This document shows, one piece after another, positions 30,551 through 45,500 of a DNA stretch of 64,000 bases. A program made the translations under genes and the position numbers. Under the pieces are notes generated by a model. It was not told the DNA's origin and ran no database searches. It worked only from the letters and a program-made list of their open reading frames with translations. The stretch comes from Phorcus lineatus (taxonomy: Eukaryota > Mollusca > Gastropoda > Trochida > Trochidae), in the NCBI GenBank assembly GCA_921293015.1, contig OV121089.1, positions 40,968,520 to 41,032,519 of the forward strand, read 5' to 3'. Numbering within the stretch: position 1 is the stretch's first letter; every line of letters begins with the position of its first letter.

Positions 30551-33500
30551 GTAAGTGATCAGAATCATGCCATCCATGGCTGCTCATTATGTATTCCATT
30601 GACCACTGGCATTGCAGAGTTCGGCATTTTCTTGAAGTGCGCCAATTCAGTGGACATGTTTCATTCTAAAGTTCCAGAAAAAAATGTTTCTTGTTAAAAT
30701 GTTGTTAATTCTTATTAGAACTCTTGTTTATTAATCGTTTGTATTCATTTTAACCAATTTAGAAAGGAATCGACGAAGTTACATTGTAGCGAATATGAAC
30801 ACATTGTTGTACTTTGTGACTGGGAAATATTGATTGATCATCAATTTCCCTCGATCACACTTATTCAGGTAGGAAAAAATTAGAAAATGGATTGTCTTTT
30901 AATGATATGCAATGTAGATTTTTATAACATTGTTACAGAAAACGTTACAATTGAGATGGTTATGATTTATGTTCTATGAGATGATATAATCATCTTGGGA
31001 AATATTTCAAGTTTGAAAGAATATGTTGCAAATGAAATATCAATCCTCTAGCTCATATGTGTCTAAACATGTCATCCTTTTGAAAAAAAAAAGAAAACAA
31101 CTGAAAAGTAAATTTTTAAATGTTTTTTTTTGATAAGAAATAAAAAATTTCATTTTTAAATCATACAATTCAGGAGCTAAATTAACAAGGTAAGAAACTG
31201 TAGATATGCTACCCCTTGTGAAGAATTAATTAGGCATACACTCCAAATCCAAAGTCTACTTCAAATTTGTACAATAAAGATGTTGTCCAGTGTTAATGCT
31301 GTTCCAAAGTAAATATACTTTATCAAAATTCTTGTCTCTATATTATTTTCTCTCAAAAATATAAAGTATTAATGTCCTCACATTTGAATTAAGTTACTAT
31401 AAAAAAAAAAAATCTATTTAAGCTCCAGTTATCAAAATGCTTCTGCAGTACATGAGATAACATTCCTGCTTACAAAGGTTTATCTGTGTAAATTGTTTAA
31501 CAACTGCTGTCAGTGAAAGTGTTGAGAGCAATGGAGCTCATTTCGCTGTTCAGAATAAAACTGTGTCTCCTAACAATTTTTTAAAAAAAATAATACGTAA
31601 AATTGTGTAGACCAGATCAATTCAAAAAAGATTTTTAGTATTCTTTAAAATCCTTTTGATGGAAAATAAGCTTTAATTAATATAAAATTTCAGAGAGCCC
31701 TGAGTGATTTTTTTCTAATTTGTTGATACAAGACATTGTTTGGAAAAATACTTTAGAAAGTATTCTAAAGAATTGAATGAATTTATTAAACATTGAAAAT
31801 GGTTTTCAAATAATTATTAATTTTAAAAAAACCTCTAGGATTGTTTTTGAGTTAAGGTGTAGGGAGGGTGATGAGAAAGGAAAATAATGATTCTAGGACT
31901 GGGAGAGAGTCTACACTACTGTTATAATAATGGAGGTAAGCTTGACCTCTAGGTTGAGTCACAACCTTTCAAATTTTAACCTCAAAATGTCAACCTTTCC
32001 ATCATGTCAATCAACAACTTGAAATCGGTAAACATAAATAAATGATTACTCTGTTGTGTTCTCTTTTTTTTAAAATCTGATGTTTATATACCAAACAGTT
32101 TACATGGAAACTGTTTTCTAAAGTTTTTTTTCCATTTAGGTAATATGAAAATATGTTTGCAATGTTTTAACCTTGTTAATCTAAATAATTGACATATTCC
32201 ATTACATTAACTATATCTCATGATCATTAATATTCTGATTGATGTTGTTATAGATATAAATGGTATAAAATCATAGAAATAATATTCATAGATATTCAGC
32301 CTTTATTTGACTCCTTTGTTAATTAGATTATACTGAGTACATTAGACTTACATCCAGTATCACAATTTGATTTTGTATAAAACATTTATTATTTCATTTG
32401 ATATCAAGAGATTTTTAAAAATTTCATTCCAAATCTAGACTTGCTTTTCAGATAGTTATGATTTATTCGAATCAATTATTCAAAGCCCTGCCATTTTAAT
32501 TTCATTCAAAATCTAGACCTTCTGTTCAGGAGGCTATGATTTATCAAAATCCATTGGCATTTTCATTTCATCCCAAATGTAGACATTCTTTTCAGGAGGT
32601 TATGATTTAGCCAAATCAAATATTCCAAGCCCTGCTATTGGAGTTTCTGAAAAATTTACCCTGTTGTATGATTTAGAATACTTAGAGAAAGGCTAGATCT
32701 TGGAATATCTTCAGCATGAAATGAACACCCCAAAGTCTGCATGTTATCAAGCATGACATTCTGATGTTTGTGCTGGTTACACAACTGAATTGATGCAATA
32801 CAGGATTTTGTTTGAGGGATTGGCTTATTACGGATTTGGATATTGAACTTAAATATTATATCCTGTTAGTATAAACCATTTGAATATTTCTTACAATCTG
32901 CTCTAATATTGGATTTTAGGTGGTTTTGTCAAATTATTAGATATCAAGCAAGTCTGTGACAATGACAAATAAATGTACATGGATAATGAAAAGGAAAATC
33001 ATAATGTCATTAAAAAATTTGTAAAAATTGGAACACAGCTTTTCAATTATTTTTTGAAAGCATAAAATTACAAAGGTCAACAAAGTCACTTTATGGAATT
33101 CTTATTTGAATACCAAATACTTTTAATAAAAAAAAAATTCTGCAACAATGATGCTTTAAGCATTGAAAAGACACATATAGATGATATAAAATGCCGCATC
33201 ACCAATCACCAAAGATAAATATCATCTTTATCATGTTATCAGTAGCAGATTTGTGAACTGCAGATTGCAAATCAAATTGACTGCACATGAGTCAGTGAAG
33301 GCGATATAAATAATCTGATGTACATAGCGCCTGATCAACCCATCAATCATCTGATGATGTGGAAAAACGATGTCATATCTCGCCTGTCATGTTACATGGC
33401 CTTTATCTGAGTAGTTGATCTAACACTTTTACAGGCACGGTGCAGCAAGTTTTTACAGGAAATAACATGATTTTATGAAAAGGAAAATAAATGTTATCAA

Positions 33501-36500
33501 TTGCACGACAGTTCTTTATACCAATACCAGGGGTCCTTAGAGGAACTTACCAAGTTTGGTTAAGCTGTGCAATTCAATTTTGATAACTCAAATGATTAAG
33601 AGGTGTTAACACAGTTTTCCCCGCATGAAGTAGTTGCTGTGCCTTTAAGAACTTATGAAATAAATTTACGCATAGTTTTTTGATTGAGAAATGATAAAAT
33701 TTTAGACACCAACTGTCAAGTCTGGGGAGATGAATGGAATGATGTCCTGGTCAGACAGCTAGACTCTAAAAATAGCTGAAGATGTAATGAAATTCATTCT
33801 GTATTTAAAATAAAGTTTCTATTTCATTAAAAATTGAAAAGGAGCCCGCAGTTTCAACAAACTGGACTTGCTTTTCATGTAAAGTCATATGGCACACTTC
33901 GGAGGGTAATAATTTCTTTATTACCGATTCAATTTCATTTCAAACGCATGAAAATATTCAGGAAATTGCCTTCTTCCCTTGCGACCTCCCGGTACAGTGA
34001 CGTCACGAACACTGGTTTTATGACGTCACAGACGACACAATACGATAACTGGCGCTGAAACAATCGTTGCTAGGCAAAAGTGATATCTGCACATGTGCTC
34101 ATATTGAAAATATGTCACCGCTTATGATTAACAATATGGGTAATAAAAATGTTTTCACTTTTTAATTTTTAAGAATTTTAGGTATTTTAGGTATGAGTGA
34201 GACTAGCTGCTTACTAGAAAACATATATCACAACATGTTCAAAATGGATATAAAAACTAGGCATTGGTCTCATCAAATTGTCAAAGTCTGTAAATAAATA
34301 GGTTGAATATCTATCAAACTTGTACTTTATTTACACTACCAACTACAAATTGCCACTCAGTGAGTTCAATAAAAAGTAAACGTCCACAATAAAAGTTGTC
34401 AAACAAGCTGTACTTGGTTATGACCTAACACGAAGACTCAGCGGTTCCATTTTACTGGTTGCTATGTCTATTCTCAACAATTATTTGCTGTTATTCACTG
34501 ATACTCATGCAGTTACGCATGGTAGGCAGAAGCTTGTTATTTAGACAGAAGAGCTGATCCCATGAAAACAAAAGTAAATGCGTCAAATTGCAAGACTATT
34601 AAATTGGTGTTAAAATGAATTAATCTTGATAAGTAAAGCCATGCAAGTTTATCTCCCTACCTGAAATGATTAAAGGGTTTTAAACAAAATGGCCACCATT
34701 GGTTATTGCTTGAGATTTAATTGTTTCCAATTCTACTATACATGATCAGGTTGAGTAATTACTGTATTGACCCTTTAAAGATAATACCTTTTGCATAGAC
34801 CAATAATTATCCGGGAAAACTGATGAAATAAATCTTTTCAAAAACATGAAACCGTCCCTTTAACTTATTCATAGAATGGAAAAAATTTGAGTCTGAGTGT
34901 ATGGTTTACATCTTCTTTTGAAGAAAACAACAACTTAGAATATTCATTTGGAAGGAAACACCTTTTTTTCAATGCCTTAAATGTATTTGCACACTTTTTG
35001 TTGCCAATTACACTGCTGTTGTTTACAGTTGCTATTTCGTATATGAGGTCAATGATTATAAGAGGCAATCTTTATTGTGGTTATACCTGATATAATTTCC
35101 TCTATACTACACACACTGAACCAAATGTACAGGCTTTACACTGCCCGATTATCAACTGTTAGCTATATAAGCATGATAAGACTTTGTATTGTCTTATTAT
35201 GAGTGCATTGACCAAATAACCTTGACCTAAGAACAAACTTAGTCTCCCATTCACTGGTGATAAGTCTTATCTGGAGAACATTGATGATGTAAGAGTATAA
35301 TCTTTCAATGATATCAAGAACTACTTATATATGAGAAGGTCAAGTGTTTAATGAATAAAAACTACTAACTTTTGAGAGCATGCAAAAAAGGTCTTACAGG
35401 AATTTCACACCACTTGAGCATAATTAATTTGTGCATGTTTTACTATGTTCACTGTGGCCGGAGTCATATACAAATTGCTCAAAATACACTCTTACTTCAA
35501 TAAATCATAATGAAAAATATTCTGGTGATATTAATTTTTCAATTCATGAACCTTAAACTGTGTAGGAAAATTTCTGTCCACTTGCATACTGGAATTACAA
35601 TGGTACATGGGCAATATAAAAGCAGTTCTCAACAGCTGTTTCTAAAACAACTCTTGTTTTAAAGAGTAGTTTAATGAGCAAATTCAAGTGAGCCAATTTT
35701 TGTTTTCATTAATTTTAATTAAATGAAAAGCATGTCAGCAGTAGAACATAATAGTTTCATAGAGTGTAGTTTAGACTACAGTCCATATAATAATAATAGT
35801 TAGCAGTCATGTTAAACATGATTCCAGTAAGTATGATTAATATCCCTTGTGTATGTGATGTGCATATGATTGCTACTAATACATGAATTCAGATAGGTCC
35901 TTTTTTAATAGAGCCCTGAATGGGTATAACAAATTACTATAACTATGGTGAGAGGTTATCTCCCTGTAAGTGGATACAACTGCACTTTCTGCTAGTGAAA
36001 GTCATGATGATATGGCTCATTCAGACAAGACAAGTAGGACCATCTCCTCTCACTCTGGTGAAGGATGGCTTTTCTTCCGGTTGTCATATTTCTTTACAAA
36101 TTAAATAAAATTTACTGAAATATGATAATAAGCCCTCTCAAATATGTCATCTGTTGACTAGAAGTGAGTGAGTTATTGTATAGCGCTGCTTCGGCAGTAC
36201 TCTGTAGGCCAGACCCTGAAATAAGGTAGAAGCCTAAGCAAGTATATAAAAAGACTTTAATGCTTGATTTTTAGTCTCCTTTTCATTTCATTTATGATAA
36301 GTTTTTAAATTTTTTCGATTAAGTGATGCATTTTTCATTTCAGAGTCTAATTGTTAGACTCCTTGGGCAGTGTTTCAGACATGAGCAGTGTTGACTATAT
36401 GAGCATCTGATCTATGGTTACTTGCAGCATGGCTGTCCTCTTTTACATCAAGTATAAAATTCTTTCATGACGGATATAATTTTCGAAAATGCATTAACGG

Positions 36501-39500
36501 CATTGAATGATATCAAAATAAGGTATTTGATTACAGCATTGGAAGCTGAACTGAATTCTTTTTAATGATTTACCCAACAATTACACTTGTATCACATGAA
36601 ATTAAAAAAAAGAAGATACACTTAAAGAGGCTGGCCTTAAGTTGAAAAAAACCCATGTGATACATTTATTTAGTAATGCATAACAGAAGATATGAAACAT
36701 TAGTTGAGCAGCTAATGTAAAAGGTTACATGGTCTGAGAAATCCTTGGATAATAAAATATGTAGCAACCAAGGGATAATAGAACATGTGTTCCATGACCT
36801 GGGGTTAATACCCGTATGCACCACAGTTCATAACTAATGGTAAGCTATGGTGTGGATAAGTTCTTACATCAGGGGCTACTACTCTTATCTCATACATGAA
36901 AAGATACATTAATCACACAACACTGTATATCAGTCAGGCTGATTAAAAGCTGTTACATAAGTTACAACAGCTGAGGTGGTTAAATCATTTATCCCATGAA
37001 ACAACATGTGATACACTTAAAGACGCTTACCTAAAGGCTGTGGTCCGCCTTGTTGCTTTAAAAGGGAAAGAGGGATGAAAAAGGGTGCTAAACTTTCACT
37101 TATTTCACAACATTATGACAATAAGATATATGTGTTGATAGAATATCCACAAATTAACAAATAATTTATGATAAGACTAATCAACAATGCCGTAGTAAGG
37201 CATTTCACGCTCTGATTCTTGTTTTATTTTACTGAGTGTGCGCTCTCTAGTTGTAAAATCGAAATCAACCAAAATGTTATCTTACGTATCTATCAATGTT
37301 TCAACTTTGTTATGTTACATTCATGTACTGATAACATATATGAATACACCGCTAATGGCTGATATATTGCCCAAGCGGCGTTAAACAATAACTCACTTAC
37401 TCACATACCGGTATATCAATAACCTGGAATATCCCCTTGAACTTTGTTTCCATAAAAAAAGCCTGATAGGACTGTCCTTTTAACAACCTGGGATTAACAA
37501 CTTATATATCAGTCATGCATAAGAGCAAGATATATTAATAAAGAAATCCTGGCGATTTGAATTTTCATAAGCACTCATATACATAATGACTGCAAAAGAA
37601 ACAAAATGGTATCATGCACTACCACCATATATATATCTTTTAAGTTGAATTTTAATCGGACACATGTCACTTATTCTAATCCATCTGTATATACATGTAT
37701 CTAATCATGTATTAATTGTATTAGAGCAGCCTTAAAATAAGCTCTTCGAGCTTGATGGCCAATCAATTCATGTATTCTTTTTAATGAATAAAATATGTTT
37801 ACATCAAGAGCAAGAATGATTATATAGATTCAAGATTGATTTATTTCTCAAAACGGCAGTAGGCGGGTCAAAGGAGCAAGCACATGGCCACATTTAATTT
37901 CATTATAGACCACAGAGTATTTACAGATATTTGCAGAAATGTAAAGATGTGCTTGAGTAAAATCTTAGTAGCTGGGATAAAGCTGTTACACAAGCTGTAA
38001 CAGCTGATGAATGATTGACAGCTGGAACATATTGCATGCAATCAACATCCTGTGGTACTGGGAGATTAGGGAGCTGACAACAAAGGGGATGGAGATTTGG
38101 AGACCATGGGGAGAGGAGAGGGGAGGGGACACGGAGGTGGAAGGGTGGGGAGAGATAAAAGAGTTCAGATGGCCAGATGGATAAGGGTCAGGAACAAGAC
38201 AAACCTTTGGCATGAAGTAATTTTTTTCCATGTGGAAAATGTGGAAAATGAAATAGAAGCAGATTGCTAGTTATAATGCAAATGTTTCAAGGATCCATTT
38301 CCTAAATTTAAATGCTTATTTGGAAATATTGAAATATAAATTTGAAATGTTGGATCAGTTATTTGTGGGTAACTAGATTTGTCTTCAGTGATTTGCAGAG
38401 GTTAATGTGCTATCTTTCAATTCAACATCTTAGATATGATGAACATAACTTTTCACTAAGATATCTAATAAAAAAATATTTCTATCTTAAACCCTCATAA
38501 GAAGCAGCTTACGCTTTTAAGTTGACCATTTCCAACTGAGGCAGGGTCTGGGCAAAAATTTTGAGATTTTTTCCTTGTTTGTGAACAAATATTGATGAAG
38601 TTTGTTAGTATCTTTAATTCATAGAAGGAATGTCCAAACTAAACAATAGATTATAAAAACTAGCTTTAGGGTTGTGTCCAGTTGTAGATATTGAGCTTTC
38701 TAGACTAGAAATGATGTGATTGGCTCTCTTTGAAGTACATGTACTTAGGGTCAGTGAAATATAGAATAGGAAATATTGTATATTGTGGTTGTTTAACAAG
38801 CTGTTGAAGGGTAAGCCTCTTAAGCTAAGAAGATAGAACTATCAATTGATGGTCAGCAAGATTAGCTACAGGGGCAATCTAACTTGATATTGACCATTCC
38901 AAATGGTGACCCCCCATAACTCAGACGTCTCAAAAGTCAGATGCGTTAAAACAACATTGGTTATGGTTGGTTGCACTGAGGTCGACTGCACTGGTACCTT
39001 TCCTAACTAATGGATTTGTCCAAACAATAAAAAAAAAGATTTATGTCAAATGACTTTATTCATGATATTATTCAACAACAAATACGATATTTTGTAAATA
39101 AAATCAATATATCAATCTGTAAATTCTAAAGTGTTCAGCACTATACATATTAAGTACACATATAAAGTGGTCCAAACGGTCAGAAAATATATAGAGAATG
39201 ATCTTATAGATGATATTATTCAACAAAAAATATAATATTTTGAAAAAATAAATACATACTATCAAGCATAAATTTATTCAAAATACCAACTAATAACTTT
39301 ATTAAGATATTCTGTATATTCTAAATTATTCACCACTAATACATATTCAGTACACATAGTTTAGCCAAGTTTCAGCAAGTGTTCTACTCACTCTGTTTAT
39401 TCTCAGTGGATGTTATTTAGTTTTTCTCTGTGAATCTGTCTGTGAATAATTTATTGCAATCCTTCCTCCTAATGTCTGATGCACTCATACTTGCATGCCG

Positions 39501-42500
39501 ATCGGCTATAAAGATGATAATTATCTCTTTTATAAAAAAGACATTGTTATTCAATTCTTACTAAGAATTAATGAGGTAATTTTTTCAACCTATAATACAA
39601 ATACCTTATCATTAACAAATTGAAATATAAACTTCATCACAAGTAGTTCTTATGAAAACAACTGGTTAATTTTACATGGAGTTATGTGTAAAGCAACAGT
39701 GCTGTTAATGTAGTATATCTATTTTGAAGGACAGATCCATCTGTGTGTTTATGAACATTTTAAACAATTTGGTTGTGATGGATGTCTTATTTAAACAGCG
39801 CTCTCATGAATACATAAATAAATATATTTATATATATATATATATATTACATTTTGATTATTTTAGCGCTTTTAACTAAATGGGATTTAGTGTCACATTA
39901 GGGCTCCAGATAATTATTTTGACTCAGGGGTATTTCACTCCTCAAAATAAAAATTTAGGAGTAAAATTACCACATGAAAATAATCAGGAGTATTTCAAGG
40001 TTTATCGTTTTCAGATCCTCATTCCAAGTTAGCATCTTTTTCGATGATAGTCGTTGATTATATTTTCCACACGTTTAATCTGTAAATGAATGAGAGATTT
40101 CTCTTTGATGGAATGTAAACTTGGTAATCTTTGTTTCCGTACAGGTTGGCATCAAATTGACTACTATTTGAGATGTAAAGATAAGACATGTACAAATGAA
40201 ACTTTATTTTGACAAGTAATGATCACTCATGTACCGGTAAACAAATATCTGACTCATATGCTGGGAAAGTTGTGCGTATCTGTCACTCATTGATTTCATT
40301 TTTAATGCGTATATATTAATTACCCGTGCGTTTTTTACGCATTTTCCCCTTACTATCTGGAGCCCTGCACATAGGCCATTCCTGGCCGGACAGTGTACCA
40401 TACACACAAAGCTATTGTAACTCACTCCATGCATGTACGCTTCTACTTATGTTAATTTTGTAATTCCAACGTAATTGAAGATGAGGTTCATTTTCTAACT
40501 ACTTGCAGTTTAAATTCAGACATTAGAATTCCTCTTTGGAATTCCTCTTCGTCTATAGATCAAACTTTCCCCAATCTGTCAGCAAATGATCAACTGGTAT
40601 TTCTAATGAATCATCATAAACTTAATTACTCAGTTGCCGCATTAATAAAAACTATGTTTAGATTTAGACTCTCACAAAACACTTCATAAAAATGTATTTT
40701 AACAGTTATTTTAAATTATTTTAAATGTCAACAAACAAACCTTAATGTGTACATTATCCCTTAGCACCTTCGAGTGCTTTTACTTTTATATTTTAGTCAA
40801 TTAGTGTCAAATAGGCCCAAAATGACCGGGTGATGTTTTATATATTTGTATGTTTTACTGTCTTTTATACATGTATCGCTTGACACTTAAATAAATTATT
40901 TTTCTTCTTCTTCTTCTTCATAATGATTGTGTGAGAAAAAATAGTATGTACAATTATTTGTCCACAAAAGAACAACCTGCTGATGTTCTTACTATCACCT
41001 GATTACATGATCTTCAGACATCTCTCATCCACCATTTCTTGTCAAAAAAGAATATCTTTAAGTGTTTTTTTCATTTTGATCATGGCGATATATCTAACTC
41101 TATATATTCTTTAACTGTCAATGGGATAGATGTTGTAATTATGTGTTGTGATTTTTTTAATATGACATGTACAAAGAATAGATCTATTTAACTTTTCAAA
41201 TGCTTTCCCACTTATTCAATAACTTGTGAAAAAAAGAAAATTAGGAGGAACTGTCTGAAGTAAGGTCAAAACCCCCCAAACCTGTGGCGAATTAATATTC
41301 ACAAATAAAACTGCTGTTCTGTGTAAATTGCAAAATAATTCTGAATATCAAAGTAAAAATGAAATAAAATATCCCACACAAAAACAATTTGACATATATG
41401 AAACAATGTGAAAAAATGTTTATTATGTGGTAAAACTTTCTACTTAACCCCATATGGAAGCTCCCATGCAACAGCTGCTTAGAAGGTACCAATGTACTTT
41501 GATATCCCTGTTGTTGATGAAGCTTAGGCTGGATCATGAGACAGTCATTAACTTTCTACTGTCATTCAGACATCTCGTTTGTAATTGATTACCAGTTCAC
41601 GTGTGTGTGGAAAGTAGTGTAAATAGGACTGAACTCTTTGAGTAACAGATACACGTACTTTGAAGTGAACACATAGAAGATAGATTTAACAACATTTCAT
41701 TCAGATGGAAGTTTGATTGGTGAAGATATTTAGAGATATCTTGAGGAGCTTTGATAAAGTTTCAACTTAAATAAAATGAAAAATCTTTAGTATTTCAGAT
41801 ATATCATGTGCAAAGAATGAATTGAAGATGGTCAAAATTGATATAATGGATAAGGGGAAAAGTTTTTGTTTCTCTCCACCATAACAGCTATGCTTACATT
41901 TATGGCAACAGCAAAAAGGAATTTTAGAATTTCTTTTTGTAAGTTTTTCTGACACGTTAATTACAAATATAATGAGGACTATTTAATATAAGTAACGATT
42001 CTCATGGTGTTGTCAAGTAGGACCCATCAGGCACAAAAGTTTTTTTTCAAAATTGAAATTCGGTTGATTCCAATGATTTGAATTGAATATGAAGAGAAGG
42101 CTTAGACTGGATCCTGATTTTGAAATTCACTGTTTAAAACTTTCACTCATAAGGATGTGATTTAGAATTTTTTAAATGCACTAACATAGTATATTATCTG
42201 GATATGATGATAACCATTTTCTACTCAAGTAATAGTCCTGCCTCATGACTGTGTGTTAAATACATAGAGGATACTAAACGACCGTCCATTTAATACTGTT
42301 TTTATTTAAACGAGTTAATGATTATAAGTATAAAACGAGCGAAAGCGAGTTTGATACCAAATCATTAACGAGTTTAATAAAAATAGTATTAAATTGAAGG
42401 AAGTTTAGTATTCTGTTTATTACTTGCCCTTAGTAATCAAGCATAATTGCCGAAAGTGAGCTGAACGAAACATTTCCGCGACTTGGCCGCCATTGTGATG

Positions 42501-45500
42501 GCGGTGCTAACATTGTGACGTCACAACCACACAATATAATGACGTCATGCGCGCAGCGGTATTACACTAGTTTAATATCGCCGTATAAATATTACACTGC
42601 AGTATCTTACACAGGCGAGTAATAAAAGCCTTTTATACAGTCTAGCTCCTCATTTAGGTGGTCGAGATTTGGTTGCATGAATGTGAAATATTGTGAAGAT
42701 ATGAATGTAATGAATAAACATTTAATAGACTAAATTTTTGTCTACTCAAGTCATAGTTTCTTCCTGTGGCCTAAATCCATTTGGGGTCAATCAACTTCAA
42801 CAGTGGAACAAGAAAGCCTCCCTCACACTAGATATAGAGAGCTGATTATCAGATAATGTCAGACCTTAAAGGCACTAGTGCACGCTTTTACGGTTTAAAT
42901 TGGCTATTTTAAGGTTTAAGAGGACTTATGCAATCACTTAAGCTTTCTATCGATGCAATGAAATGGTTAAAATTCTTTACAATTGACCTGCAATCAACAA
43001 TGAAAAAATTTAGACAGCCGCTGTCGGCTTGGACATATAACAAATTCAAGGTTAGCTGTGCACAAAACGGATAAATTATAGACAGTTGAAAGCGGCTGAA
43101 CAATTATTATGTGCAGCTGTTGAATTTACTTAAACTCTGAACTAAACACAAATAATGAATTATGTTTAATGAAAGCAATGTTGTAAATAAACCGAGTTAA
43201 TAACACAGCATTAGCAGTGCTATTAGATTGACCAAAGCGGCTGCCGTTTCCGCTTTTTTGGTTATAAGCAAAATCTTAATATTTCCGATATCGTAGTTCA
43301 TGCGGATTTATTGTAACGTAACATTAAATACTTCCGGTCTTTAAAAATCAACTTTACTATCTGAATACGTAAATATTCGTTAAATAACTTACGAGGTAGA
43401 TTACTTGAGTGAGGATCTTAAATAATATCGAGAGATATGCAGTATCTGTGCGTTCGTTGTATTAAAGAAATATTGGTGTGCACTAGTGCGTTTAAGAGGC
43501 TGATATAAACCAGTCAGGTGATAATGTAAATTAGACTAGGACAATGGATTGATATACACTGAATTTATTCAGGAAATGTTTTTTGGAATATTCAAGTCTT
43601 TCTTCACTAATTATCTCTAATAAAAAGATATTTGATTATTCCAAATTATTCTCTTGAAATAAAAGTCAATATCTCAGCAAAATATAGCTGTAAAACAACT
43701 ATTGAATTAATATGTTTAGCTAAAATTAATTTTCAATCATAGTCTGTCATTGTGTTGAGAAATGTATTCACTTTAAAGTCATTTCAATCATTTGAATCGC
43801 CGCTAATGGCTGAAATATTGCCAACAATAACTTATCGAAACAATAACTCACTCATTAATCATTTGAACTCTTTAATTGAATCTATATACATAACAATTAT
43901 GACACTGAAAAAGCCTGTGTTCACTGGAATTCCAAACAAATTCCTTTTCCTGTGTAAGGGTCAATGCCAGAGAGTTTATTCCGAATTTCCAACCAAAGGC
44001 GATGATACAAGACAGCATGGATGTTGTTGATCGATGGTGTGAAGTGATGTTTACACAGGGGAAACCAGAAGGCAAAGCCTGGTTAAACATCTTACAGAGT
44101 CCATGCTTGCTCAGCATACAACCAACACATGGCCCCAAGTTAGCCTGCCCTCTGCCAGTTTTGTTTGCCGATTGTGAGAAAAGAATAGCAGTGAGAGGGT
44201 CACCTTGCTGCAGTCAATTTTTAAAGAATTTTCTTCTTATTAGAAATAGCTCCTACAATTTGTTCAGATGAATCTGAATTAGGAAAATTTAAGACAGTTG
44301 CACAGCTGAGCTCTTTAGACTTTTTGTACTCTATTTTGGATAATTAGCTATTTCATTTGTGTTATGGAATTAATAAGTAAAAAATAACTGAAGTAATATT
44401 AGATCTTATGTTTTAGTTTATTTTAGGTGGTGAAAAAAACTTTGTTAGTGATAATTAGTTATTTCTTCCAAGATATGGAATATAATAAGTATAGAATAAC
44501 TGCAGGGATTTGAGATCACATATTTTGACTTATTCTAGTGAAGGCACAACCAATGGAGTGGCAAGGAATTTTGAAAGGTGGCGGTGGTTGTTCAACCTTT
44601 TGTTCACTCATTTTTAATGGTTGATTTTTACCCCCCTCTGGATCCGCCACAAGGACAAGTAAAGTGTTTGTCCTCTGCATATCCTGTTTGCAGAATTAGA
44701 TAAGAATCTATGAAGAACATAAGAACACAACTCTCTTGTATTCTATTTGATGTGAAGTGGTTAACAGGGGCAGGCTAGCGCAGTGGTTAGCTCGTTTGGC
44801 TTCATATCAAGAGAATCATGGTTTGAATCATGCCAGGGGCTTGGCAACTGTTTCTGCAGTAGAGAACTATTTTACAGGCAGTAAGGTTTAGGTGCTATGC
44901 TACACTGAATTTCAGGGCCGTACCACCCATGGTTTGCTACTCCCAAACGATGCTCGCCGGTTTTGCCGCAATGCATGGCCACAATGATGTTGCAGGCTTT
45001 TTCCCTGCAATAATACTAGCAGCCGCATTTAAGTGAAATACTTTTGAAAGCGGCGTTAAACCCCATTTTACCTCACCTCCTCTCGATTAACATCATATAA
45101 TTGTTGATGTTTAATCAATATTCATTGGATATGATGTAATCTCATAATGAAAATGTTAGAAATTTTAAAGATAATAACTATTCTATCTCAAAAGGTATAT
45201 ATTCCTCTGGGGGAATCAATCAAATGGTTATCCATTAGAAATATAGTGATACTGGTTTATATGCAAGAAACCTTGGGCTAAAAAGAGCGTATTAAAGAGC
45301 CACTCCATGAGTTGTTGGAGTCATATATGCCAAACTTATAATCAATGGTGTCATTTGATCGCGAAGTATCAACTGTTACCAAAAAGACACATTTTAAAGC
45401 TTATTGTTTTTTTACAGTGACAATATGAAGGTAGAAAGTTGCAATTATGATCGAAAACTGGACAGTGGCACGCGTCAAATAGTCAAACCTAATTTTGGAG

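Noticed and set aside
43752-44271. Overlapping frames on both strands, one reading GKAWLNILQSPCLLSIQPTH
   Set aside because: No recognisable family, no splice support; could be an old repeat fragment, but I cannot support a gene.
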